A stretch of DNA of 64,000 nt. It comes from Lineus longissimus (taxonomy: Eukaryota; Nemertea; Pilidiophora; Heteronemertea; Lineidae). Below the pieces are notes generated by a model, which searched no databases, was not told the origin of the DNA, and saw nothing but the letters and a program-made list of their open reading frames with translations. The translations under genes and the position numbers were made by a program. Below, piece by piece: positions 37,301 to 47,381 of the stretch. Position 1 is the stretch's first letter. Every line of letters begins with the position of its first letter. The DNA is taken from assembly GCF_910592395.1 (NCBI RefSeq), contig NC_088309.1:12342599-12406598 (forward strand), given 5' to 3'.

Positions 37301-40300
37301 CATGATCATTTGCAATTTTTCTATAACTTATATTTTCTATGAGATAAGACATTGATTTCTGATAATTTGCTTATAGAAACTAGCATTAGAGTCATAGTTT
37401 GCAGTCTGCTGTCTGTTTTATTAAGTACCCTTTATCAATAAAGTATTCTGGAAGTGATGATGTGTAGCACAGGCAAGTTTCCTCAAGGGAAAATAGCCAA
37501 TTTTGTTTGTGATAAAAAGTGGGCGTTAACATTGTCACCTGAAACCAATTATCCTTGATATAGCTACCACATACCGGTAGTTCCAGGCAGTCCTAGTGCA
37601 AGAGCTGCATGTATGTATGTCAGGACATAATTCTGTGAAAATTTTGAAATAAATCATACCCACACTTGTTCAGTATTTTCCTGGCTTATATCACCAAGGG
37701 AGGTCATCTGCCTGACACTTTCTAAACATTGAGAATGTACTGAAAAATGTTGAAGTGATGAAAATATGTATCTTTGAGGATTGAGGCAAAACCCGTTAAT
37801 AATGATTTCTGGCCTGTTGAACTGTAGTCTTTGATAGGTAATATGAATAAAAAGTCACTGAGAAATGCTGTGGTTTCAGAGTTATGTTGACTGGTGGGAA
37901 ATATGGATTGTTTGTGTCAACGCTTGGCCAATAACTGTGGACATTTTGTGCCCAGGAATGTACCCCCTCTACAGCCAAATATCTGAAGTTTGCATAATGA
38001 CGTGGTCATTCTAGCGTGACATGCACCGCTCTACACCTGATTACACAAGCCATTATGTTGCAAAAATAGCACAAAAATTGTACTAGGTCAGGTATTTTGA
38101 TTGTTTTGGGCCTGAGTAAAAACTTGTGCTGGGTCCAGCGATACCCAGTGTCATGTCAATACAAAATGATATTTTTGTGATTGTACTTCTATTAAAGTTT
38201 CAGTTGTGCAGTTCATTTGCATGGCTGGTGTGAAAGAAAGTTCATCTCCATATAACATCGGTCAAACCTAGTAGCAGCAGGTCGATTTCCATCAGTCCTT
38301 TGCCTTGTTCAAATGGGTATATTCTTATATAATAGTGTGCCACAGTTTTCATACGAACAGCTTAGATATCGTATGTACAGTGCTCCAAATCCATTTCTGG
38401 AAACAAAAATGGCAAAAAACTGATATTGTCATATTTTCCAATAAAATCTATGTGTGAGGTGTCTGGAATAATAGAGTATATAATGGCTTTGGTTGTGATT
38501 GAGGTTTGAGTGTGCGTCTGCCTGTGAGCGACCTCTGTTAAGGCGTTATCCAATATGATTTGAACAGAAGTTCATACCGACATTAGGCAAGTTACAAAAT
38601 GCGACAAATTCAGTGGAAATGAAAAAAATGGAATCTATGGCTATAAGATTTTTTTCGACCAAGAAGCAAACGTGTTTTGGCTTGAGTAATTGAGTAATTC
38701 AGAAATGGAAAATTCTTTCTGAGCAGTCACGGAAGGGTTTTGTCGCCAAATTAGGCAATAACCCCTCTAAACTTCTTATTTGACGGGAGATAGCTCAATC
38801 AGTGAGTTTGACGGAGATAGTGCGATCAAATTATGACATCACGAGGCTGAATATACAAAATGTTCAGAATTTTACATACATAAAAAATGTGTTATATCTG
38901 ACCGCTTAGTGTTGTGATGCTTATTCCAAAGTTGATTTTACAATTTAGGTTTCCCAAATCATTTACCCTATTAGGGCTGCAAAAGTACCACTTGAACCTG
39001 AGGCTTGGACATTGACCGAGTCTCTTTGTTTTCGTCGATTATGCAAGTAAAGGTCTAACAAAATACAATATTACTGTTTAAGTGTCTTCAACAACCATAG
39101 CTTTCACGCAATTCTGTATTTCTAAAAAGGCATTCATGTATTCCAGTTCGGCATTAATTGTTAGGGTCAAATGTTCATAGTGGGTAAAACTTGAATGATC
39201 ATATTGATCTTTCGAAGCATGATGAGCCCTCCAAAGTGTCCTTTACACTTATCATCATCACCCCAAAAGCTTCCAGGACAGATTTTTATTGACCATTTAT
39301 CGCTCAATATTGAGTCACGCCTAATCATTTCAATGATCCAGCATGTTTTCGGGGCTGGAGTGTCCGTTGAAAGTGACAATAATTATATTTGAATAACTCA
39401 CTTTCTGTTTATTGAAGCGCTGTGTTTTGGCTACCTTGGCAACTATATACACAATATGCGGGTTAATGGCAGGATTCAGGTCAAAGTGAATGGCTTTGCT
39501 GAATGCGACCAAGGGACGGCTTTATCCCCCTTGTTGAGTCAGGTCCAAAACATCCATTGCTTTGTGCAAACACGGTGCAGTTATCTAGCCCTATAGTCCG
39601 TTTCCAGGTTATGCTTGGGCAGTATTTTAGTAGCTAAAATGTGAGAGGGTTATTTTCCACAGACTCAAAAACCAAAAGTGTCTCAAAGTGGCAAAATAGC
39701 ACAGAACCTTGCACAGACTTTGGTTACCACAAACCTGATGTTAAAACTTTCGATTTACTAGTACAAGGTGGAGGTGTTATTTGTCCATGGGAATGAGTGA
39801 AGAAGGCCTGTACAATCACTACCAAAATAAATAAGGACTTTGTCTGGCACTATCTTTCCTTTATAAGAATTTCATCAGTGCACCAAATTTCATTATTTCT
39901 TCTTTATAATTCTCTATATTAATCAAATCTTTAGTGCAGAAGTTAACTTCAGATATGCCTGTGGCTGAATTTTAAGGAAATATCCTCCTTCATTTAAGCG
40001 GTTTGTAAAGCTAAACCAGCATGAGGGGGGAGAAGATTCAGGGGTTGGTCGCTTTCTTATGCCCGAGTTCGTAATCTGTATAGGCCACTGCTTGGTTGGG
40101 AAGACTATAGCCACCTCATGAGATTCCTCCATATGACAGTAGTGCAAGTTCTATAACGCTTTTATATGACGTGAATGGAGTATGAAGAATGGGATATAAA
40201 ACTATCACAGTTGAATTGAATGTGAACTTGCTCTGTATGTTTGGCAGGGCATGACTTGTGAATTCAAAAAGAAATGGTTCGGGCGTGCATTGACACCATA

Positions 40301-43300
40301 GGGTTTCAGAAAGTATAGGTCGTCGCTCAGTCACCAACCCAGATACGAATTCAAAGGGCGCCTTTGTTGAAGGAAACTATGTATCCATGGGTGGATGGCT
40401 ACGTCACCCAAACTTTTCATTGCTCGTCAAAGCATATTGTTATCACTATCTCTATACTTTTATTCATATGATCCACTCATTTTAGTTCTTGGATTTTGTT
40501 CAAAATTATTGATGGGACTTTATTGTGATTGTCTGTGACTACTGATCCTGGACTTGCTTAGACCTGTTAAAGCATATACTATCATTTTATATGTGATATC
40601 CATGCGATGCAATTAGTATATGACACAAGCTCACGGGTTTAGGAGACATTCATTCGTAGTTGGTAGTTTAGCGTAGCGTGAACAAGCATAAGCAGAAATC
40701 ATGAACTCCATGCCGGCACAACCGGTAAGTATGAAACAGTATTTCAATTTCATTTTCATATTTCTAAAAATCAAGGATTCTGATTCATGTGATGTTTGTT
40801 TCAAGTGAGAATTCTTGGAGTGCCAGAGGCACTTTTCATATGGCGCCACCATGGTTTTTTGCTTCGATGATTTTGCACTGGCATACATTATAATTTGAAT
40901 TGCTGTATAGGCTATCGAAATAACGATGACGCACTAAAACCGTATGTTAAAAATCAATGGAGGTAATTTGCGATTATGGGGTGGAAGCGCCCAAAAAGGT
41001 TACATAATCAACCAAAGAAGATGCGGGATCAGTTGAAAAGGGTTTCGTCGTATGCTCCTCGACAATTATGCAGCCATTTTGTTGAATAAATTAACGAAGG
41101 TTTGACCACAAAGAAAGGTGTCTTTCCTATAAAGTCTTGTTTCTGATATTCCTGATCTAATTACTGTGACCTTCCTGCCGATGGGAAGTGTTAGTCATCC
41201 TCAAGTCACTCATCTTGATGACAAATTTCTTTGTTGATGTTGGGTGTCATGATTCAGCTCATTTGGTACCTGATTTGTCCATATTCAAACAATATTTGGA
41301 CTTTTCTGGTGTAGAGTAGCATCCTCTGGCTTTGGTGGAAAGCACTTATCTTGTCACATCTTCTGGTCTATTTCTTTGTATTTAAAGAAACACCTGCCCT
41401 TTGTTTCCAGTTTTCCTTTGCAAGATTGGTGTTTTCTGCAAAATTTGCTCAAACATTGTACTTCTTGAGTTTAATTCGTATCACCTCCTAACTCTGTTCT
41501 ACTTCATGCATAAAAACTATCTTTGCTAAACAGATAGCTTTTTAAATATTTTGTTGTGCAACAATCAACTTTCAAACTATTAGTAGTTGTTGTCTTGACG
41601 CCGTTGTTCCCACGATTATGCCTGTTGTTGTGTCGAACAAGATGTTGCCAGGACTTAGCATTGTAATGATGATTGTTGTCTCCTCGCAAGTGATTGTATT
41701 TCATTGGCGATGTCCTATAGCTTTGACGCACAACCAGCTGCCGCCCTCACACAATAATTCAGAATCATCTCAGCTGCCGTAGTCTGCTGAATCTGAATGA
41801 TGCATGTTATCAGGCAGCCATCTTGGAAAGATTGCAGATTCCCATTTGTGCTGTTGAACTTCCACTAATTAGTGTTGAGCGAGCAGCACTCTCAGTTGTA
41901 ATTAGAATGCTTAATTGAGAATAATTCTGCTTGATTTTGGATATGATGTGTCAGATGTTTGATTGGGCGCTGGCAAAATTCAAAGACTTCTGACGAAATG
42001 CTTATTTCCTGTTTCATGATGTCTACTTTCTGCCATCATTATTTTTTGTTGTCATTGGTTTCAGCATTGTGGATAATTCAGTTCCTTTGCAACAAAGTAA
42101 TTGCAGTGCTTTTGGTTCTATTTTGAACGTACACATTAACTTCCATTTTTTTGCCAGTTTGTCATTTCTCGTCAAGTTGTAACACACACACATTGGGTTA
42201 CAGTGGAATGACCAAAGATGAAAATATGTTGGATCCCATGAAAGTGAAAAGAAGTTTGGGGTGTTTTTGTGCTGATTTAATATGAATAAGAAAAGAAACT
42301 CATACAATTGTCACCCACGACTGCATTCCCCTGTGTCTGCATCTTTAGAAGCGACAGCCATTGTATCTGCCGTCTTGTGGGAAGATGCTGCCAAGCGTAA
42401 CAAGAGGTGGGCGCATTTGAGGTGTAATTTAACATGCCCAAGCATCAGTACTATTGAGAAATCAGGAAATATTCATCAGTGGATTGTTGGCCACAAGGAA
42501 TTCTTTTGACTTGTAGACCTTTGTTTTGTATCATTTTGATTGGGGCATGAAGTTTAGGATACTTTCCTCACAATTTCCTTATTCCCTTGGGGAGTAATAC
42601 ATATACTTAGCTGATCCCCTAGTGTATAAAATCACTTAACAACTGGCCGGGCTGCTGCGATGTTGCTGACATTGTAATCACATCATAATGAATGGCCTTG
42701 CCACATTCACTTCTAGTGACTGACTGTGCACTGACCATTACACGAGGAAATTGTCGCCCGTGATTTTTGTGGTTTATTTCCATTATTGCCCAGGGTTACC
42801 ACTAACACTCGTATGAAGCAACGACTGGGCATGTTGAAACAGCCACATCTTTCCATTTCTTTCACCCATAATCCAATTTGTTGCCATGCTGCCCAAGAAT
42901 CGCTTTCCTGTGTTGGATTTTTATACACCGGATAAAAGAATGACTTCTTCTGCTTGGAATCTTGCGGAGAATTGGGGAAGAAGTGCTATGAGCTTCCCTG
43001 ATTGAATTTCGTTCTCTGGCTTTGATGTTGGCTTCATGGGGAATGGGTGACTTGGGTAAAATTGCCATGAGTCCCTGGTAAAATACCACAATCTATTCCA
43101 TTGTATTCTCATCTTCTTTATAGCCTATATATTGCTGTCATCAGCCTACTCTTTGATGATCTGGAGTTGCAGTCTTTCTGGTGGAGTTGGCTCTGACTTA
43201 AAGCGATTGCGATATTCTATTCAAATATCTTAGTGGCTTGAATAGAGGCTGTAAATTGCCTTGGATACAGTGGGGGAGGCAGGGGCGTCTTGCGTCATAT

Positions 43301-46300
43301 TCCACTGTCGAAGTACATCCTTTGTTTCGAGGCATTATGTGTCATTGTCTTCCATAAAAGAGAAAGACATGTTCTTCCAGACTGCTTCTGTCATTATTTT
43401 GCACAATTGGAAGGCCTACGCTATGCCAATAACTTCTTTTTACTTGGGTCTTGATTTCGACAGCAACCTTCCCTGTCGATTGCTTTATTGAGGACAGAAG
43501 GGTTAGGAAAAGAAGACATAAACTTAATGATCTTGAAACAGAACCCATTGCCATGCAAAGATGTTCATGTGATATTGTGTTCGTGCGACAATCGTTTGTA
43601 AATGAAGCATTTATTTGGGATGGCATCATCTGGTAGTCTTGTCAGTGAAGTCCCAAACCATGTTTCTGACAGCCTCATATCACCTAGAATTTGATTTAAC
43701 AGAACCATATGCTAGCCTGTGTACATTCATGTTAGGTACATTGCGATGGCTAAGCCGTAGGGATAGTGATTGGCTATATTTACTGCTCACCAATTTCCCC
43801 TGACAGAAATTATGGTGGCCAAGTGAAAAATGAGCTGCGCACATGTACGGCAGTGTAAGAAATGCCACAAGCCGTCCGCAGTTGACAAGCTAAATTTGTA
43901 GTCCGTTACATGGTTCTAAGATTCGTCTTTTTAACCAATAGCTCTCTGTGGATAACATTCTTTCAGCGGCATGTATTGGGCTAAATAGCTACATCAGTCG
44001 CGCTACTGGAGACCAATATATAGAAGCGCTCTTCTTGTTGTTGCACTGAAAAATACATGATGGTCTGTTGGCAGTTGGCAATCCACTTGCGGGTTGACAT
44101 AAGAGCTGAAGGTTGTTCAGGGGGGAAATAGACTGGCAGTGCGACTACTTTGGCATTGATGGAAATTGGAGATCGATGCTGTGAAAGATGTTCATTCATT
44201 GATGGCTGTGCACTTTGCAGAAGAAGTAGTGTTTAGTCCTTAAGTGATCTCAACTACTGGTACATTATATAAGAGTCTAGACCTGAAGTAGCAGTCTGGA
44301 GAGTATTGCTGAGGTTGCTGCTGGTCTTTACCTATGGCTCCATAGCACAATATGGTAAAGCATTATGGACATAGCATGGGGTGTTATCTATGTATCTCAG
44401 CCTTCTGGCCGTACTTACTAAATATTTACCGCTAATATAAATTATCAGGAACACAGAAGTCTTTATTTTAACCCATCCTTGATCAGACACAGGTGCACTT
44501 TGAATATACAGTTCCACTCTTGAGTCCACTTTCTATAAGAATTCCAAGTGAGGTGTAGTAGGCCTACAATTTCTTGAATCATATTTTATTTTACATGAGG
44601 CAGACAAACCTTAGACATATAACATGGATTTTGGCCAGGATTGAAAATCAAACCCAGCAGATAATTGCCCCCCTTGGCAGAATATCTTGTGTTGTCATCC
44701 ATTTTGGTAGGGTGATAGAAAACAGGAACAAAGAAAGTATTAATAACATTATTCCAAGCCCAATGATGTGGAGGTCTTCAATTGGCATTTCTTTCTCGAA
44801 AATTGTGAAAGGCTATCAGTATGAGACTTATTTTCTTGGGTTCTTACTTAAAATTCATAAAACTTTCGGCCTTGGTACCGTTCTATGAAGATAATAGCAT
44901 TCGTTGTGACAACTTTCTCCTGGCGGGCCTGCTTAATACCTTTGTCCTCTATTCACCCTTCCCACGTATAGAATTTTGTGGTTATCATAAAATATCTGCC
45001 ACGTATAAAGGTGATTTCAAATAAAGGCCATTTCAGTGCAGAGTTCTATTGGCTTTCTCATATGCGTATAATTTCATACAGCATTCACAGTGGGGTGTCC
45101 ACAGGCCTATCTTTATATTGACGTCACCTAGCGTGGTTTGATGGGACATTATTCAGAGCACAGACAACAAGCTGTTCCAGCTTGTTGATGACACAAAGGA
45201 AAATGGTCTTGAATCAAGGGTGTTCCTATTGACCACACTGTTGGTTCTCATCAACAGAAGAGATTCCTGAGAGATTGCCCATTCTTACGTAGATAGACCT
45301 ATGAAATCCAGATAGTGATTTCATGTTAGACACAACAGCGTTATAGCTTTATTTCAGGATTTAGGCTGTCTAGTTTGGTCTGATGGAGGCTTCTCTGAAT
45401 CAGTGGTATTAAACTATAACTTAAAAAATTTACCAAAATAGCCTACTCAATTTTAATCCAGGGAAACTACTCATTTAGTAGTTGAATACGTTGATGGATA
45501 TATTTTCTTTTGCGTCTGACCTGAAGAGATGATCAAGGATGGTAAAATTCTGTTTGCCAAGCATCCTGCTTATTCTAAAGGGAGAATATTGGTAAATCTC
45601 TTTACCTACATTCTCCTTTGAAAGTGCCTAGTTGACCATGTAGTCTGTCTAGACCTGTCATGTCTAGGCCTCCAATTGACTGGTATATATAATTAGGGCC
45701 AAATCTGATTAAGAAAAGACAAGAAGAAGTCAATGCCTTTGAAGAAGCTAATGCATTAAACGTAACTGTATGTTTGTCTGGTGTAATTCATCGCGTGTAA
45801 AGGTCTATTTTACATGAAATTTTAAACACTTGATTAATCTTGTGAGTGACTGGCTTCATTAAGCGTTTTGTTGGTCATTTTAGGTCAAGGCCTTAGGGAA
45901 TTACATGGGCTAACTTGTGTCAAGTCACTCTCTGCAATCTCTTACTCCTATTTCCCCCTCAGTGTCCCTAGATTGCATGGACTCGTTTGCTGTAAACTAT
46001 GGGTCTTTGTTGATTTCACAGCTGGCGTATAACCTGCATACACTATATCAGCAATAGTATTGGCTCTACGTATCCTGAGATATTCATCTAAAGCACTGTT
46101 ATTGGGCATTAAGAGTCTCCGACCGCCTCATTTTGAAAGCGGTTAATGTCATTATTTTCCTCGACCTGTCAGTTTTTTTTGTCAAGGGACGCCTGCTGAT
46201 GCACTCTTCATGTGTCTGCTTCTTCAGCACTCTGGTGACATGTCATCAGTTCCATTAGGGCATACTGCGACTCATAAGAAAACACAAACTTCCTTGAAAT

Positions 46301-46849
46301 GCATGGCTGAACATGCAGAAGGGTTTTTCAGCTGGGTATGGGAACCTGCAAAAAAATAAATTTCAGCCATTTAGAAAGAAATTTTTTTCACATGCAACGA
46401 TTGTTTACCATGGCATAAAAGTAATAATAGACAAGCTTATTCAAGCAATTTACTTGAAGTTGTCCATGTCTTCTTATGTTTATGATGATTTGAATGTTTT
46501 TTGTGATGATTTGATTCAAAACATGACTTTATGTCATGGTAAACTTACACTGCCTGTGAAAAGGCCATTCCAAAAAAGCCGAAATTTATTTTCGCAAACT
46601 GTCTATTATTGGTGATCAAACTAACAGACTGGGAGACTGAAACTGCACACTTAAAAACGAAAGGGTAGATTACTGACCAAGTTGCACTGTGAATCAGGCT
46701 TAAGAATGGTAAAAGTTAAAAGTAGTACTAATTTTCACCTTTCCGTGTCTTTGCAGATGGTTACAAGAACAAAGAAAATCTTTATAGGAGGTGTGGCTAA
46801 CACTACACAAGAAGAGGATATTAGGCGCTGTTTTGAAAAAATTGGAAAG
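10327..46849 (+). CDS. Musashi-family RNA-binding protein, 5' part of gene (RRM1 complete, RRM2 begun)
   Basis: Joined exons 10327-10397, 10604-10644, 10871-10952, 11393-11486, 13132-13173 and 46757-46849 give 141 residues in one frame, or 177 with the optional exon at 35280-35387. Every junction is GT-AG. RRM1 spans residues 25-110. RNP2 is MFIGGL (26-31), RNP1 is RGFGFVTF (65-72), and the RNA-stacking Phe are at 27, 67 and 69. The [14 protein letters not shown] stretch, the LDSKKIDPK end of RRM1 and the [12 protein letters not shown] linker into RRM2 are Musashi hallmarks. Musashi proteins bind UAG-containing 3' UTRs and control translation in neural and stem cells (family knowledge). Oddities: a three-residue expansion after VDNV (residues 83-89) relative to usual Musashi RRM1, and a divergent RRM2 start. 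DAZAP1 or hnRNP A/B/D relatives are less likely. The RRM2 RNP1, the C-terminus and the stop codon were not found in the window. Confidence 0.88.
10398..10870 (+). other. Introns 1 and 2 of the Musashi-like gene
   Basis: Two short introns (10398-10603 and 10645-10870) surround exon 2. No other feature is seen in them. Confidence 0.75.
10604..10644 (+). CDS. Musashi-like exon 2 (RRM1 beta-1, RNP2)
   Basis: Acceptor TTTCAG at 10598-10603, donor GTAAGT at 10645. It encodes [13 protein letters not shown], the RNP2 strand and first loop of RRM1. The 41-nt exon enters at phase 2 and leaves one base of the Asp38 codon. Confidence 0.92.
10871..10952 (+). CDS. Musashi-like exon 3 (RRM1 helix 1 to beta-2/3 loop)
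   Basis: Acceptor TTTTCAG ending at 10870, donor GTAACT at 10953. It encodes [19 protein letters not shown] then KDPVTKRS and two bases of Arg65. The KECMVMKDP...TKRSR pattern is the most Musashi-specific part of RRM1. Confidence 0.93.
10953..13131 (+). other. Introns 3 and 4 of the Musashi-like gene
   Basis: Intron 3 runs 10953-11392 and intron 4 runs 11487-13131. Intron 4 has a patch at about 12301-12420 dense in homeodomain-type TAAT cores and one TTTGCATA, a possible enhancer on motif grounds alone. No coding signal other than the flanking exons. Confidence 0.7.
11393..11486 (+). CDS. Musashi-like exon 4 (RRM1 RNP1 to helix 2)
   Basis: Acceptor TTTCAG ending at 11392, donor GTATGC at 11487. 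It completes Arg65 and encodes [17 protein letters not shown], then [14 protein letters not shown]. It ends in phase 0. The segment between VDNV and HILDSKK is about three residues longer than the corresponding part of typical Musashi RRM1. Confidence 0.93.
13132..13173 (+). CDS. Musashi-like exon 5 (end of RRM1 and linker)
   Basis: A 42-nt exon, phase 0 at both ends. Acceptor TTTTCAG ends at 13131; donor GTAAAG is at 13174. It encodes [14 protein letters not shown], corresponding to the IDPKVAFPRR...QPK stretch that joins the two RRMs in Musashi proteins. The intron before it is about 1.6 kb and the intron after it is very long. Confidence 0.88.
17472..17868 (+). mobile_element. TACACCA-ended non-autonomous DNA transposon, copy 1
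   Basis: About 397 bp, closely matching the inverted copy at 28790-29204 along its whole length. The left end is AGCTGCGCGTACACCAC. The reverse complement of the right end is AGCCGCACATTCACCACC. TATA abuts both ends, so the exact target duplication is unclear. The TACACCA/TGGTGTA motif recurs internally at about 17482, 17516, 17643 and 17777. At its centre (17573-17620) is a 48-bp near-perfect palindrome around CCATCAAGCTTGATGG. There is no transposase ORF. Confidence 0.85.
19385..19440. repeat. Short tandem duplication
   Basis: A roughly 30-bp unit containing AATGTACATGTTGGCATTA occurs twice in direct succession with few differences. Confidence 0.7.
26823..26889 (-). mobile_element. tRNA-derived SINE head (or degenerate tRNA pseudogene)
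   Basis: On the minus strand there is a clear Pol III A box TAGCCTAGTGG (complement of 26870-26880) and B box GGTTCGATCCC (complement of 26826-26836). Their spacing fits a tRNA, and the T arm pairs perfectly (CCGGG/CCCGG). The seven bases expected for the 5' acceptor strand (AGCCTCA) do not pair with those after the T arm (AAGATCC), so it is not an intact tRNA. Unique-looking sequence continues on the minus strand towards 26600, where a SINE body would be; its 3' end was not located. Confidence 0.7.
28449..28757 (-). mobile_element. 309-bp TIR unit enclosing a codon-like ORF
   Basis: The ends are inverted repeats of about 38 bp: TGCATTCGTTTCGCTATTGG at the left, and the right end's reverse complement continues identically, with one difference in GACGAGGTTGTC versus GACGGGGTTGTC. 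The minus-strand frame running from about 28741 to 28397 reads through the unit and beyond its left end. Its middle part looks protein-like ([17 protein letters not shown], then [16 protein letters not shown], then [16 protein letters not shown]), charged and helix-prone, with no family recognised. A Met near 28687 follows a poly-Lys/Pro stretch. It may be a captured host exon or a transposon-encoded fragment. Confidence 0.6.
28790..29204 (-). mobile_element. TACACCA-ended non-autonomous DNA transposon, copy 2 (inverted)
   Basis: About 415 bp, inverted relative to the copy at 17472-17868. The two share nearly all sequence, including the internal stretch AAAGCGCCGCC and the central palindrome (29056-29103 here). 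It is about 18 bp longer, mostly from an insertion near 28940-28960. It lies inside the fold-back complex, between an ATCACCCTGGGTGAT motif and the right outer arm, so it probably inserted into the complex. Confidence 0.85.
29471..29658. repeat. Inverted repeat, 45-bp arms, ~98-bp spacer
   Basis: Arms 29471-29515 and 29614-29658 are inverted copies with three differences in 45 positions, beginning AATCCCCCAGTTTAGG and ending ATAAACAAATTCTTG. They lie about 190 bp from the fold-back complex. A MITE or two opposed repeat fragments could explain it. Confidence 0.85.
31086..32133. mobile_element. TIR transposon with 9-bp target duplication, copy 1
   Basis: A 1048-bp element with 55-bp terminal inverted repeats starting GGCTTGTGGTATTCGACTCG; the two ends differ at one position (GATGGCTC versus GATGACTC). 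It is flanked by a perfect 9-bp direct repeat AATCTGCAT (31077-31085 and 32134-32142). The TIR is internally repetitive in CGATGAC/CGACGAC. The interior has two 16-base C runs (31260-31275 and 31497-31512) and no transposase. A 9-bp duplication is usual for Mutator-like elements; the assignment is inference. Confidence 0.95.
32158..33032. mobile_element. TIR transposon with 9-bp target duplication, copy 2
   Basis: An 875-bp element in the same orientation as copy 1 and nearly identical to it (roughly 15-20 substitutions by eye). It lacks a 170-bp segment present in copy 1 at 31715-31884, joining ATAG directly to CTTGCATAG. It has its own perfect 9-bp direct repeat GATACCAAG (32149-32157 and 33033-33041). 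The poly-C runs are shorter here (13 and 14). Confidence 0.95.
33536..33575. repeat. Short tandem duplication
   Basis: CTAATATTATGCCTTGG occurs twice, separated by two bases. Confidence 0.8.
35280..35387 (+). CDS. Candidate cassette or alternative first exon, 36 codons, Musashi-like gene
   Basis: Acceptor TTTCTAG ends at 35279 and donor GTAAGT starts at 35388. The 108-nt frame is open and phase 0 at both ends, matching exon 5 (phase 0) and the exon at 46757 (phase 0). It encodes [17 protein letters not shown] followed by [19 protein letters not shown]: Ser/Pro-rich, then a charged helix-like end. Included, it would add 36 residues between RRM1 and RRM2. Alternatively, with its ATG at 35286 and an in-frame TAG just upstream, it could start a transcript lacking RRM1. 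No homologue was recognised, and it could belong to another gene. Confidence 0.6.
35388..46756 (+). other. Musashi-like intron (11.4 kb) between the optional exon and exon 6
   Basis: No exon is supported. A 23-bp hairpin lies at 45573-45623 and a 10-bp-stem hairpin (CAACAAGCTG/CAGCTTGTTG) at 45165-45187. A patch at about 41750-41940 is rich in CAGCTG E-boxes and TAATTA-type cores. The remaining open frames are short and unremarkable. Confidence 0.55.
45573..45623. repeat. Long-stem hairpin in the intron
   Basis: AAAGGGAGAATATTGGTAAA pairs with TTTACCTACATTCTCCTTTG across a 4-base TCTC loop, with about two mismatches. The loop is too small for a typical microRNA precursor. It may be a MITE relic. 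Confidence 0.75.
46757..46849 (+). CDS. Musashi-like exon 6 (start of RRM2)
   Basis: Acceptor TTTGCAG ends at 46756 and donor GTATGT starts at 46850. The 93-nt exon is phase 0 at both ends and encodes [18 protein letters not shown] then [22 protein letters not shown] is the conserved Musashi linker into RRM2, and IFIGGV is its RNP2. The helix-1 part ([13 protein letters not shown]) is more divergent from known Musashi RRM2 than RRM1 is. The continuation, expected to contain a second RNP1 of the RGFGFVTF type, was not seen downstream. Confidence 0.9.
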
Positions 46850-47287
46850 GTATGTTACTTTATTGTGTGCTTTTGCTATCAGTTGTCACAATCTACACAT
46901 TGCTGAGGCTGAGAATCCCAAATTAGGTTATATGTGAATGCTCATGAACCCATTGAATCAATATGACACATGAGTTTATGTAAAATGGCCAAGACATTTG
47001 TATGAATTGGTACCGATGCATAAAATAGTGATATTCTCAGCCTTGGCAATGCTGTAAATGGTTACTGGTTACATAAGGACTGGACCTCTCATGTGATTTT
47101 TGCACATGACCAACCTCTTGCAGCAGTAGTATCTTTTAGTTTTCGATTATTTTTAAAAACCTCAATTGACATGAAACATTTTCAACAAACATTTGAGTTG
47201 GACCTTTGAGATACAGCTGATGAATGTGGTCAATCAAAATGATATATATGATGTACTTCTAATAATGAGAAAACAGCATGTAGCCTA

Positions 47288-47381
47288 CAGGGGCCTGGTT
47301 GCTCAATCGGTGTTAGCGGTGATATTGGTGTGCACTAACGTTGGTGTTTGTCTCTACAATTAATTGAGCAACTGGGCCCTG
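47288..47381. mobile_element. 94-bp mini-MITE with CAGGGGCC ends
   Basis: The left end CAGGGGCCTGGTTGCTCAAT and the reverse complement of the right end, CAGGGCCCAGTTGCTCAAT, are near-identical 20-bp inverted repeats. There is no clear target duplication. Confidence 0.75.
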
